A stretch of DNA of 64,000 bases, taken from NCBI GenBank assembly GCA_947397865.1, contig OX377619.1, positions 109,963,744 to 110,027,743 on the forward strand, in the 5' to 3' direction. The stretch is from Polietes domitor (Eukaryota; Arthropoda; Insecta; Diptera; Muscidae). Shown piece by piece: positions 20,923 to 32,595 of the stretch. The translations under genes and the position numbers were made by a program. The first letter of the stretch is position 1. Each line of letters begins with the position of its first letter. The notes below the pieces were generated by a model that saw nothing but the letters and a program-made list of their open reading frames with translations, had not been told where the DNA came from and ran no database searches.

Positions 20923-21907
20923 ATGTACTCCGGATGCGATAATTTTTTCTGTGTAGATAACCTTGACATGAGCTCGAAAAACGCAATAAAATTTTTTTTT
21001 TCGTTTGGTTTTTTTTTTATTATTTTTTTTTTTTTTAATTTAAAAAATTTTTTTTTGGTTAATTTGTTTCGTCCGGCATAACTCGGGAACCACTAGCCCG
21101 ATTTAATTGAATTAAATTTTAAAAAATTTAAAATTACAATTCCCTTAATCTGTTCATATATTGTTTTCCTATACAAGCAACAGTTTCCAAGTTAAAAATG
21201 AATATATAAAGGAAAAAACTTATTTTTTGCCTAAAGATTTAAAATTTTTTTTTAAAAAAATCCATAAAAAATCCAAAATGAAAAAAAATGTCAAATCTTA
21301 TTACTTTTACGTAAAGTCACATAACCTATGAGCAAAATGAGACAAAGATCATGAAAATCGATGCACGCGTTTCGCTTTTATTCGCAATTGAGTAAAGGTA
21401 TGAATTTCAAAAATTTGCTCGACATATGCACAACTTTGTCTATGGTAAGGTTTTCTCTTTTTTTTTGATTCTCAGAATTAACAAAACGGAATAAACAAAG
21501 GGTTATTTAATTTTTATGATTGCGTAAGCAAAGTAATAAACGCTAATAAATGTGCGTGAACAATTAAAAGGAAAAAAGGAAAGGGGACTTTTTTTAATTA
21601 TTTGGGTTTTCCGTTGGCTACCTGTATTATTTTTTTACAGAAATGCAACCCACATTTAAGGGTGGTCATTATTCGGAAAATTTAAGACTCACACATGGTG
21701 AAACAGGTATGTAGCCACCGTAAAAAAATATACACCCATTTATAAGTACCTGTCAGTAAAATACTAAACAATACACAGTATAAATAGGTCTTCATTGATC
21801 GATTTTACTCATTCAACAAGTGTCGACGAACGCGATAGTTAAAATGAGCAAACGTTCGCGAGGAATTGAATGCAATACCAATCCAAGTAATTTTTGTTAC
21901 ATGTGCG
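20923..21907 (+). repeat. Left arm of palindromic transposon
   Basis: Contains long T/A runs (20990-21055), a core promoter at 21779-21814 and the first coding bases of the transposase-like gene. Confidence 0.95.
21779..21814 (+). promoter_or_regulatory. Core promoter of transposase-like gene (TATA + Inr)
   Basis: TATAAATA at 21779-21786 and initiator TCATTC at 21809-21814. The A of the initiator is 32 bases downstream of the first T of the TATA box, the spacing usual for insect promoters. The first ATG is at 21820. Confidence 0.75.
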
Positions 21908-23521
21908 GAGAATACGTTTCTGAAAAAAACAAGCGTCGTTTTTCACCTAAATTGAGAGATTCATTTGAAGAGAGCTTCAATTTAAAGGTCTCAAACATAG
22001 ATGAGCGGTGGACACCAAGTGCTCTATGTCCAAGGTGCTACGTACAGCTAGCTGACTCAAGGTAAGTGTAGATTACGAAATTCAAGAACATATATAACTT
22101 ATTATTGAAATTCTTTCAGACGACAGCCGAGAATCATCATGCCAATGCTTTGGAGAGCTCCGCTTTGCCATGTAACAGATTGCTACTTCTGTCTTAGCAA
22201 AAAAAACAGGCGTGGGAAAAATATACGATGGACTTACGCTGCTGTTTCAACAGTGAATTTTCCAGTGCCATTTTCCGAAGAACCAGTGGACCCGCAACCG
22301 TCCGTTTCAAGATGGGCATCTAATAATGAGGCGATACATCCAACATCAGATCCGGAGACAGTAGAAACCACATCAGAATGCGAGTCAACATATACATTGC
22401 ATGGAGGTCAACGCTTATGTTCCCAAGCAGAACTGAACGATTGGGTTAGAGAATTGAAACTCTCCAAGGAAGATGCAGAGTTGCATGCATCGCGCATGCA
22501 ACAGTTCGGTTTCTTGGCTCCTGGTGTGGTGACAACAATCTACAGGAAGCGTCATGAACCATACGCAAGGTACTACACAAAAAAAGACAACATCTGTTTT
22601 TGTAAGGACATTCCCGGATTATTTGGGTACTCTTACGATCCAGGAGAGTGGCGTCTTTTCATCGACAGCAACAAGCAGAGCCTTAAAGCAATTTTACTGG
22701 ACAACGGCAACGAGAAACCTTCGATTCCAATTGCTCATGCCGTTGACACCAAGGAAACATACGAAGTCATGGACAATCTACTAAAGTGCCTTAACTATGA
22801 GAGGCACGATTGGAAAGTTTGTGCCGACCTTAAGGTTATCGGTATCCTTTGTGGATTACAAGGTGGATTCACAAAGTACTGTTGTTTTCTCTGCCTTTGG
22901 GACAGCCGCGATCGTCAACATCATTACACCAGGAGGAGTTGGACAGAAAGAGTTAACTTCATCCCCGGCAGCGACAACGTGAAATATACACCACTCATAA
23001 AAAAGGAAAATGTTTTTCTCCCACCTCTTCACATAAAGCTCGGACTCATAAAAAACTTCGTGAAAGCTATCAACAAAGATGGCGAAGCGTTCGCCTATTT
23101 AAAAACCATTTTTCCTCACCTTTCATCGGCAAAGATTAAGGAAGGCGTTTTCGACGGTCCGCAAATTAAAAAGTTGTTGCAAGACCAACAGTTTGAGCAC
23201 ATTTTATCACCAAATGAAGCTGCAGCTTGGGACTCATTTCGGCAAATTGTTTCCGGATTTCTTGGAAGCAACAAAAGCTCAAATTACAGAGAGATCGTCG
23301 AACAACTACTCCAAAATTATAAAAAAATTAGAGCAAATATGTCGCTTAAGATACATTTTCTACACTCGCACTTGGACTTCTTTCCGGACAACCTGGGCGA
23401 TGTGAGTGACGAGCATGGCGCACATGTAACAAAAATTACTTGGATTGGTATTGCATTCAAATCCTCGCGAACGTTTGCTCATTTTAACTATCGCGTTCGT
23501 CGACACTTGTTGAATGAGTAA
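21820..23521 (+). CDS. Transposase-like protein, two exons, C-terminus replaced by inverted arm
   Basis: Exon 1 21820-22061, intron 22062-22119 (GTAAGT...CTTTCAG, 58 bases), exon 2 22120-23521; 547 codons without a stop. N-terminal cysteine pairs (CYMCGE at ~30, CPRCYV at ~72, then CHVTDCYFC across the splice) suggest a zinc-binding domain. Later blocks WRLFIDSNKQSLKAILL, KVCADLKVIGILCG, FCCLW-like FLCLWDSR, PPLHIKLGLIKNFVKA, MSLKIHFLHSHLDFFP and SDEHG match, as I remember it, a family of uncharacterised proteins multicopy in aphid, hydra and other genomes, with a probable RNase H-type catalytic core. In that family SDEHG is followed by a conserved stretch; here the frame enters the inverted arm at 23419 and the last 34 residues are an antisense reading of its own 5' end. 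Probably inactive as a transposase. An alternative start is the Met at 21844. Confidence 0.75.
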
Positions 23522-24384
23522 AATCGATCAATGAAGACCTATTTATACTGTGTATTGTTTAGTACAGGTACTTATAAATGGGTGTATATTTTTTTACGGT
23601 GGCTACATACCTGTTTCACCATGTGTGAGTCTTAAATTTTCCGAATAATGACCACCCTTAAATGTGGGTTGCATTTCTGTAAAAAAATCATACAGGTAGC
23701 CAACGGAAAACCCAAATAATTAAAAAAGTCCCCTTTCCTTTTTTCCTTTTAATTGTTCACGCACATTTATTAGCGTTTATTACTTTGCTTACGCAATCAT
23801 AAAAATTAAATAACCCTTTGTTTATTCCGTTTTGTTAATTCTGAGAATCAAAAAAAAGAAAAAACCTTACCATAGACAAAGTTGTGCATATGTCGAGCAA
23901 ATTTTTGAAATTTTACCTTTACTCAATTGCGAATAAAAGCGAAACGCGTGCATCGATTTTCATGATTTTTGTCTCATTTTGCTCATAGGTTATGTGAATT
24001 TACGTAAAAGTAATAAGATTTGACATTTTTTTCATTTTGGATTTTTTATGGATTTTAAAAAAAAAAATTTTAAATCTTTAGGCAAAAAATAAGTTTTTTC
24101 CTTTATATATTCATTTTTTACTTGGAAACTGTTGCTTGTATAGGAAAACAATATATGAACAGATTAAGGGAATTGTAATTTTAAATTTTTTAAAATTTAA
24201 TTCAATTAAATCGGGCTAGTGGTTCCCGAGTTATGCCGGACGAAACAAATTAACCAAAAAAAAATTTTTTAAATTAAAAAAAAAAAAATAAAAAAAAACC
24301 AAACGAAAAAAAAAAATTTATTGCGTTTTTCGAGCTCATGTCAAGGTTATCTACACAGAAAAAATTATCGCATCCCGAGTACAT
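23419..24384 (-). repeat. Right arm of palindromic transposon
   Basis: Inverted copy of 20923-21907. The left-arm start codon and first exon are readable here on the minus strand. Confidence 0.95.
23512..23547 (-). promoter_or_regulatory. Mirror-image core promoter in right arm
   Basis: On the minus strand TATAAATA (23547-23540) and TCATTC (23517-23512) with the same 32 base spacing as the left-arm promoter. Transcription from here would run antisense through the transposase-like gene. Confidence 0.7.
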
Positions 24385-25306
24385 TTTGACTGTTGACTAG
24401 TGTAATGGATCATGTACATCTTATGAATTCAGTACAAATTGTCTAAAGGTCATTTAAAGCACACAGAATATTTGCGCAAAACATCGCTTTGCATAAAATT
24501 TTGCATTGGTTTTATACCAGATCATGTAAAACACATTATATCACATTTTGCGAAATACGTTTTTGCCCTAATGTCTTAATACGCTATAAACAATATATCT
24601 AGTAGCCGATTACAGAATTATAAAGTTAATTTTTAACCATAAATCAAAAATTCCTAATGCCTTTAAAAGAGTATAATATAATAGTATAACAATATAGTAT
24701 ATAATAGATAGCAATCTATCGATGTCATACATCGCATACGTCGAGAACGCCCGACGCTATTAAAAAGTGAAACCTCAAATCCAAAAAAAAAACAACAGAA
24801 AAAATAAAAAAGACGAAATACAAAATTAATAAGAAATAAATGAAGTTGCTGTCAAAACAAACGAAAGTATGTGTTAGACAACGTTGTTCATTGAATTTGT
24901 TGTAATATTTATTTCACTACCGCAAACAATTTTGCATATTGTGAACCAAAAGACTGGGAATAAAATACGAAAAATATCAAAAGTTACATTTCATTGAACA
25001 AATTACATGCATCTTATCAAATGTTTCGTTTTATTGCAGACAGTTTTACAGCTGGAACTAAAATATTAGTGGGTCGGAATGTATAAGTTTATAAGGATAT
25101 TCGGTTAACGCTACAGCGTCTTCAGCAAATATTCCACATTTTCAAAGCAATCTGTAAACACCGTACAACCAGGCGTTTTAAATCAACTTTCTAGTGGAGA
25201 GGTGTACGAAGTTAGAGCGGATACAAAAAGTTATACATACAGCGGATAATAAAAATTAGTATAAAGTTGTGGTATGTGAACGAATCTGGGCAAACCGTTT
25301 TAAAGT
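24385..25306 (-). repeat. R-family interior
   Basis: Minus strand matches 41920-42560: GCAAAAACGTATT.CGCAAAATGTGA, a CGTCGAGAACGCCC block, TTTATTGCAGACAGTTT and the ATACAAAAAGTTATACATACAGCGG block. No ORF. Confidence 0.75.
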
Positions 25307-25871
25307 ACACTTAAAGAAAAAAGTCTGTCATTAACAGCAGCGATTGTCTGCTGCCTATCAGCAGGCAATTTTCTGCTATTAGACCAGTTATTCTGCCATA
25401 ACAGCTGTTGTTCTGCAATCTTGCATCAGCATTCACACTGCTAAAGAGTTTGCAGTCTGCTAAAAATGGCTGCTGATAATTAAATTATAAAAATAGATGA
25501 AAAATAATCGTTTATAATTTAAAAGCCTTTCATATTGACGGCGAAAACGACTTTAACTCGAATTTCCTTTTATATTAGTTTGGGACAATACGCGTATCAT
25601 TAAAAAGACAATCACAATATCTTTCAGTTGTAATAAATTCCTTTATAATAACATTTATTCTAAAAAGTGTTGTTAATAAAATTGTTAACTGGCTATATTG
25701 TTCTGTACATATGCTTAAAGTTTCAAGAAAACGTTTTTTCTTTATTGCTAAAAACAGCAAACAGCTGTTTGCTATTTAAGCAGATACAAATCTGATATCT
25801 CTTTTTCAGTAGAAAATCTGCTCTTACAGCAGACTTTTTGCTTTCTTTTACTGACAAATTCCTTTGAGTGT
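25307..25871. mobile_element. 565 bp R-derived non-autonomous element
   Basis: Inverted ends ACACTTAAAG and CTTTGAGTGT with CAGCAG-rich terminal modules inside both. It interrupts the R interior exactly where the 57.9 kb copy is continuous (before the AAACGGTGCC block). AGT flanks both sides (a possible 3 bp duplication). Confidence 0.75.
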
Positions 25872-26189
25872 AGTACTTATTCAATCCAAAACGGTGCCTA
25901 AAGTCACTACTTGACGTTCCCGTGAGAGCAGAACCAGTGTTTTTTCATTCAATTGTTATTTTTTAAAGGTGCTGTTAACAACAAACTGAAGTTAGTTCTA
26001 TACGTCTGTATGTTTAGCACTAACTTGACGTTATTTTTTTATCTAGCAGATTAAGTAGTTATATAAAATTTTATTAAAGTCAAATAATTATAATTTATGT
26101 TATAATAAAAACTAATTGAAAATAAAATTCGCTAAAAAATGTTTGTTGTAACAATATATTTGCTGTTTTAGGCAAATAATGCTTCCATT

Positions 26190-26339
26190 CAATAGCAGAA
26201 ACATGCTGTTGAAACAGCTACAATTGTCTGCCTCCTGGTATTAGAGCAGCAAGTCTGCTTTCTTTTTTTTTTCAGAAGAAAAAGTCTGCTGTTACAGAAG
26301 TATTTTCTGCTGTTTTTACCGTCAAATTCTTTTGAGTGT
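26190..26339 (-). repeat. R terminal module
   Basis: Minus strand begins ACACTCAAAAGAATTTGAC and runs through CAGCAG-rich sequence, as at 41674 and 49476. Confidence 0.8.
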
Positions 26340-26904
26340 ACAACACTTAAAACAACAAAATTAGGATAAAACAAACAAAACAGTTTGTACAATAGGATTG
26401 AATGAAGTGTCAAAGAATCCAATTGTGAAGTTATTGATGTGGTTGTTCCGCATCATTTTTTTCTCTTGTACTCGAAATTAATCAGACGGCAATTGTGCTT
26501 AGATATTACCCAAATATAAATCAAAGATAATCCTGAAGTTTGTTGTAAGTAAGGTGTGAGTTTTTTTCCATTTTTTTAAATACTAAAGGTAAAGCCAATA
26601 ATTTTATAGGTATTTCTTTAGAACTCCGATAATTGGTATACGTTTGATGAGGCTGCAAAGTAATTGTAGTAACTGAGGGGATCACAAGGGGAGAAAACTC
26701 CCTTTGGCTCATTTGCTAGAGAATATCACCATCCAGTAAGAGCCGTTCATTCTTGTGCGACTTTGGCTCGAAAGAAATAGCATTGCAGCATATTGGAGAA
26801 GTTGCCGATTAAAACTACGGAATTTCATTTCCACGGAACCATTGACAACCCTTCAAGTCAAGTGAGGTCTGTCAAGGGTATCTACAAATTAGTTATTGGC
26901 CACC
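26340..26904. other. No recognised gene
   Basis: Short frames only (a 63-codon minus-strand frame at 26521-26712 has no visible domain). Confidence 0.4.
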
Positions 26905-27642
26905 TTAATACATCAAGGAGGCATCCCTAAATGTGCCAAGGGCACACTTCTAGCATCTCTTGGTAATTCGGATCATTGTATTGATTTAGCCATCATTTCG
27001 TATTCGAAAATATTATCTTGATTGAATGAAACCATTTATTCTAACCAAAGTTTCTTCGACTAACCCATCTAATAAAAGTTGGTTCAAACAGACTGCTTTC
27101 AGATCCAAAGAGGAAGCATTCAGAAAATGGTGTTTAAATAAAAATTCCACCACTGATCTCCTACGCAAGCAGACAAGTACCATGTGTGTCAGGGTACTTA
27201 GACGTGAAAAGTTTTTTTGCACGAACAACGTCTTCGTGTCAATGTCCTTTCTTCTCCCAGGGTAAGTACAGTATTTTTCGGTTAATTGACCCTACGGTTA
27301 ATTGGTTTTCACGCTTAATTGAACCACATGATCGGGCAAAAAAAATTTGCACACAAAAACACATGTAAATTTCCTCGGATAATTGAACCCGGTTAATTGA
27401 TTTTCCCGCTTAATTGGTTCAAAATTCATGTCATCAAAAATAAATTTCCTCTTACTTTTACCCGGTTAATTGCATTACATATTATTGAAAAATAATATGG
27501 AATTTTTGCACATACATATTTGACATCATTTGTGAAAAACACTGGGTGGCATCTCTACTAATTGAAAACATATGCGTAAGAGTTTAATTTGTATTTGACA
27601 ATAACATTGGAAATTTTATCTTATTGTTAATTTTTGTAGACT

Positions 27643-27789
27643 ATGAGTGGAAAACGATACGTAACCCTTACACTTAAGGATAAGCTTAAAATTTTATCTG
27701 AAGCTAAACGCAAGCAGAAGTCTGAGCTGTGCAAAAAGTATGGGTGCTCTCTTACCACATTGAATAGAATTTTGCGAAGTTCGAAATAA
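27643..27789 (+). pseudogene. Tigger-like transposase N-terminus
   Basis: MSGKRYVTLTLKDKLKILSE..., a CENP-B/pogo-type helix-turn-helix (Psq) with KYGCSLTTLNRIL. Stop at 27787 just before the LINE insertion. Confidence 0.85.
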
Positions 27790-27792
27790 AAT

Positions 27793-30700
27793 CAAAAGCC
27801 TCCAAGTGCAAATTGTCAAGCAAGTGTTTGTCAGTCCGTCGTCCGATGCACTTGTGTTTCTCTGTCGTCCGTGTTGTGTGCCGTTCAGTTTTGTGTTAAA
27901 ATAAAAAAGAAAAATTACAGAAATCAAAAACAACAAAATAGAACTAATGAAAAAACATGAAAACAACCAATAACAATAACCGCGCCGCGCCGACCTTAAA
28001 CAACAAAACAACCCAACAACAACAATAACAATAACATCGCAGCAGCACCCACAACAGCCGCACATCACTGACCACACATTTCATGTCCGCTACGTAGTGT
28101 GTGCGTTGTCCCCTTCCCTTCCCCCCCCTTCCTATTCGTGCAGTGCAGTTGACACTCTTCTCTTTCTGTCGTTGTTCGCCCAATGCTTAAGGCATAACAC
28201 TGAGCATTGGGGGAATACAGCAACGGCAGGGAGAGGAGTTTGGCAACTGTAGCTGCATACTGACTCTGTTTTGTTTTTTCTTGTTTGTCTGTTCTAATGG
28301 TGGGTAAGTTTAAAGTACAATTTGCCAATGTACGAGGGCTGAGAGCGAATTTTTTTGCCGTGTACGCTCATGTACAATGCCATCGGCCTGATGTTTTTGC
28401 TCTTTGTGAGACCCAGGTGTGTGAGGATTCTGATCCACAGGATTTTCACATTCCTGGGTATCACACCCTATCCCTCTTTATCCCCCACAGAGGTCTTTTG
28501 GTATACGTACGTAATGATATAGTGTTTCAGAGCCGGCATAACTTAAACTCTGAAAATCCAGAATTTAACTCCCTTTGGGTTAAATTCAAGATTGGAACAC
28601 ACGTACTACATTTCGGATTTGTGTATAGAAGTCCAAACGCGGAAAGGGAGGTATCCCTAAATGGCTTTGACGCCCTTTCCGATTCAATTACAAAAATTTT
28701 AGAGGATTGTCCTGACAGTGAAATTGTGGTTGCTGGCGATTTCAATGTCCACAATTCCTCTTGGCTTGCCCATTCGAGTCACTCAACACCGGAGGGTCAA
28801 TACGCCGAGCTTTTTGCCGCACATAATGATTTGACGCAATTAGCGAATGAACCGACTCACATTCCGTGTGTCCAAGGGCAACACTCTAATATTCTTGATC
28901 TTTTCTTAACATCACATCCTGAAAAGTATGAAGTTAACGTTCTAGCACCTCTTGGTAATTCGGATCACTGCATTGTTTCAGCATCCTTTTCGTATTCCGC
29001 TCTTCGTGTCGCTTCGACCCCAGCCCCAAAGCGGACAATATATATATACGAAAAGGCACGTTGGGCCGAGCTCAACTACTTTTTCCAGCATTTCAATTGG
29101 AAACTTTGTTTTCTTAATGGTGATATAGATGCTGCGGCTGAAATGATTGAAAATATTATCTTGATTGGAATGAAGTCATTTATTCCAATTAAAGTTATTT
29201 CGGATAAACCATCTAACAAAAGTTGGTTTAACCAGACATGCAAGGCTGCTGTCAGATCCAAAGAGGAAGCATTCAGGAAATGGCGTTTAAATAAAAATGC
29301 CTCAACTGATCTGCTACGCAAGCAGACAAGAACCATGTGTGCCAGGGTACTTAGACGTGAAAAGGTTCTGTACGAACAACGTCTTCGTGCTAAAGTTCTT
29401 GCTTCTCCCAGGGGAAGTAAGAGCTTTTGGTCATTTGTGAGAAGAGTAAAGGATAACTCCTCATCTATCCCAACTCTTGTTAAAGATGACCAGATATTCA
29501 CTAACCCGGTTGACAAAGCTAACCTATTGGCTGAAATGTTTGCAAGGAATTCATCCTTGCCGGAAAGCAATCAACCACTCCCCGTGATCGAAAATGTATC
29601 TAGTTCCATGCCTCAGATATTTTTTCGAACACGTGGAGTTAAAAGGTTCTCGCAAATCTCGACGTAAATAAATCTCCAGGCCCGGATGGCATTTCAGCAC
29701 TTGTCCTATGTAAGTGCTCTTCGACGCTTGCCCGTCCCCTTCGTAATCTTTTCAACCTTGCATACCGTGCAGGGGTTTTCCCAGCGCGTTGGAAGATTGC
29801 GAACATCCAGCCCATCCCTAAAAAAGGTGAGGCTAATAATCCTGCTAACTATCGACCGATCGCGATTTGCTCAGCGCTTTCGAAGGTTATGGAGAGTATG
29901 GTTAACCACCATCTTGTGAGGTATTTAGAAACTAATGGCTTACTTAATGATCGACAGTATGGCTTTCGTAGGAATCGATCTACGGGAGACCTGATGACAC
30001 TGCTATCCGAAAAGTGGAATCGATCTATTCACAAGCTTGGTGAGAGTAAGGTCGTTGCTCTAGATATCTCCAAGGCCTTTGATAGAGTTTGGCACGGCGC
30101 ACTCATATCAAAGCTTATCGCTTTTGGTGTTGGTAGTGACTTCTCTCGATTTATATCGAGCTTTCTCAGAGATCGCACTATACGTGTTGTTGTAGATGAG
30201 TTCTCATCCGACGAGCATAGGTTAACCGCAGGAGTACCACAGGGCTCTGTCCTTTCCCCTCCCTTTTTCTTATTTTCATCGACGACCTCTTGGATCGGAC
30301 TGTGAATCCAATATACTCATTCGCGGATGACAGCAACCTCTGTCATTCATACTCATTCGATCATAGACCAAGTCGTCAAGAAATTGAGGATAAAAGGCGA
30401 TTGATGGATGAGTCACTTAGCCAGGATTTGATGGCCATTTCTGAATGGGGTCGTGAGAATAGAGTAGATTTTAATGGACGTAAGACCCAGTGCTCATTGT
30501 TGTCTCACAAACGATTCACTGATCCAACGGTGTCATCGATTTTAATGAACGGTGTAGATATTGAGCAATCAGATGCTCTCGATGTTCTCGGCATGAAAAT
30601 ACAACGTGATGTTCGATGGACAAAGCATGTATTTGATGTGTCGAAAGATGCCTTCAAATGTTTAGGCTTTCTAAAAAGATGTAAAAAATATTTCACACCC

Positions 30701-31247
30701 TCTGATCTTCTCAATATCTACGCTACCTACATCAGACCAAAGATGGAATACAACTCCCATATATGGTCGGGAGCTCCAGCTTCATCACTGGAGCTACTTG
30801 ACCGTGTCCAGAGGAGGGCGATGGTGTTGATAGGTGATGGTAGGATATCCAATTCTATTGTCTCCCTTGAACACCGTCGTAATGTTGGTTGTGTGTCATT
30901 GTTCTATCGATACTTTCATGGTGTTTGTTCTTCGGAAATTCGTGATCTTATACCGCCCGTGAGAACGTTCGGTAGAGATACGCGACTTTCCAGGAACGCT
31001 CACCCATTTGTTGTCGATTGGACAACCGACCGCACTACACATTACAGAATAAATTCGTTCTTCGCCCGTACTATCCGTATGTGGAATCGACTTCCGGCAA
31101 ATATCTTTCCTTCCAATTACGACATTCAGAGATTCAAAACAGATGTCAACAGACACTACTCCCTCTTTCCTCCTTCCAATACCTTATCTTCCTTCTACCA
31201 ACGCAATGCACTGCATTTATAGGGGACATCCCCTGAGTGTTGGTTCA
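27793..31247 (+). mobile_element. Younger LINE (jockey/CR1 superfamily) inside Tigger
   Basis: 5' untranslated region 27793-28284 rich in CAACAA repeats, a long ORF2 28297-31222 with endonuclease and reverse transcriptase, then an A-rich tail at 31239-31257. The Tigger frame resumes in the A-rich tail (KKKRKKRERHGNNID). No clear target duplication because the junctions are A-rich. Ends are approximate. Confidence 0.85.
28297..31222 (+). pseudogene. LINE ORF2: AP endonuclease + reverse transcriptase (two frameshifts)
   Basis: Starts MVGKFKVQFANVRG. Endonuclease: VRGLRANF, LCETQV, VYRSPN, VAGDFNVHNSSW (about 28731) and NSDHCIV (about 28960). Reverse transcriptase: NKSPGPDGIS (29670), NYRPIAICS, QYGFRRNRST, ALDISKAFDRVWH (30060), AGVPQGSVLS (30228), YSFADDSN (30316, polymerase FADD intact). 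C-terminal region to EHRRNVGCVSLFYRYFHG and stop at 31220. Frame changes at about 29640 (AAAAGG run) and about 30265 (CCTCCC/T-run) each fit a one-base loss. Otherwise the full domain set is present. No ORF1 seen. Family: jockey/CR1-like by motif order. Confidence 0.88.
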
Positions 31248-32595
31248 GTGAAAAAAAAAAGAAAAAAGCGTGAACGGCATGGAAACAATATTGACGTTGA
31301 ACGAGCGCTTCAAATTTGGTTCGAACAAATGCAATCATCTGGTGCAGTGATTTCAACAAACATGTTGATGAAAAAAGCGCAGCAGGCTCAATAAATGAAT
31401 TGTGATTTTACCTCATCAACAGGTTGGCAATGGCGCTAGCAACAGCGGCAAGTAATTAAGCTCAGAAAAATACATGGGGAGAATAAATCTGCGGATTCAA
31501 ATGCGGCAGAAGATTTTTTAAGTTCAGTTGCACCAAATATATTATCAGAATACGAGGAGGCCGACATTTTCAACGCGGATGATAGCTCTTTATTTTTCAA
31601 AGCATTGCCCCCAAAAAGCCTTTGCAAACAGGGATACCGTTACACTGGATTCAAGTCATCTAAGGAGCGCGTAACATTACTTTTTATATGCAATGCCACG
31701 GGTGAATAAAAAAAGTTATTATAATCGGAAAGGCTAAAAACCCACGTTGCCTGAAAAATAAAGTATTGCCCTTAAAATACTATTCGAATCAAAAAGCATG
31801 GATGACAGCAGATCTATGGAGCGAAATTATACTTAATTTAGAAGAAGAAATGGCTTCACAGAAACGAAACATTGTTCTGTTTGTAGATAATGCGTCTTGC
31901 CACAAGAAGCCCCAAAATTTAAAGCACACAAATCTACAGTTTTTACCAGCAATAACCCAGCCCCTAGATCAGGGTATAATTCATGCCTTCAAGTGATATT
32001 ATAGACATAATATTGTTAGAAAACAGATTGTAGCTATGGAGCTAGGGAAAACAGAAAAGAGTTTTCAAAGTCAATTAATATTCTACATGCAATGCATATG
32101 ACAAAGCGCAGTTTTTGGATGGTTAAACCAACGTCTATTAAAAATTGTTTTAAAAAGGTATTAAACTATCGGATTTTGTTATTGTACATTTTAGTAATGC
32201 TAGGTATAATTTTACAGGCGAAATTAGTGAAGACGTCCCCCGAAGAAGAAAATGAGGAAACTGAAAGTTCCGATGAGTTTGAAATAGCGAACAATTTAAG
32301 AGAAGAATTTGAAGAATTCGTAACATGTGACGACAACGAAGAATGTAATGGAGTGCTTACTGATATGGAAATTATTGAAAATATTTTGGATGGGGCTGAT
32401 GTTGAGGAAGAAGAGCAAGAACATGATAATCCAAAACCTCCATCAGTTCTAGAAGCTTTAAAATACATACAAGAACTTCAGACATTTTTTTGTACCGAAA
32501 ACAAGTTCCTATGTGAGTTAGGTAATATGGAGTCTTATATTGTCTCAAATAAATTAAAAAATACACAAACAAAAATTACAGACTTTTTCAAGTAA
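31248..32595 (+). pseudogene. Tigger-like transposase, catalytic part
   Basis: Continuation of the transposase: VERALQIWFEQMQSSG (CENP-B-type DNA-binding), an EEADIFNADDSSLFFKALP block with the first catalytic Asp, VTLLFICNATGE, and ILFVDNASCHK... FLPAITQPLDQGIIHAFK with the second Asp and third acidic position of the DDE_1 core. The tail 32230-32595 is acid-rich (EEENEETESSDEFE) and ends TKITDFFK. Stops at 31391, 31707 and 31996, with frame changes, so inactive. Confidence 0.85.

Larger units (their letters stand above)
20923..24384. mobile_element. Palindromic transposon with ~970 bp inverted arms
   Basis: Left arm 20923-21907 and right arm 23419-24384 are near-identical inverted copies, beginning ATGTACTC(C/G)GGATGCG and differing by a few substitutions and homopolymer lengths. 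They enclose about 1.5 kb of unique sequence that belongs to a transposase-like gene. The arms hold the gene's promoter, 5' end and first 29 codons; the gene's true 3' end is absent and replaced by the inverted arm. High arm identity means either recent origin or continuing gene conversion. Confidence 0.92.
20405..26339 (-). mobile_element. R-family element (ACACTCAAAAG ends), split by two insertions
   Basis: Outer ends are inverted ACACT(T/C)A..A modules rich in CAGCAG/CTGCTG: 20405-20580 and 26190-26339. Interior sequence (24400-25306, 25880-26190) matches the R copies at 41674-42570 and 57629-58395 in inverse orientation (TGCAATAAATGGA, GTTAGTGCAGATACAAAAAG types). Inserted into it are the palindromic transposon 20923-24384 and a smaller R-derived element 25307-25871. 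A frame at 20683-20869 (ENYIKLTKNHVEIH...) has no recognised domain. Treating 20405 and 26339 as ends of one copy is inference. Confidence 0.6.

Noticed and set aside
20990..21060. Poly(A) tail of a retroposon
   Set aside because: The T/A runs are mirrored in the right arm and belong to the inverted arms of the palindromic transposon.
22554..23405. Several 60-76 codon frames inside the transposase-like gene
   Set aside because: Out-of-frame shadows of the 547-codon gene, which has splice sites and recognisable blocks.
27694..28328. Cys/Val-rich minus-strand frames in the LINE 5' region
   Set aside because: Antisense readings of CAACAACAA-type repeats; no domain.
32166..32572. Ser-rich minus-strand frames
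   Set aside because: Antisense of the acidic tail of the Tigger-like transposase.
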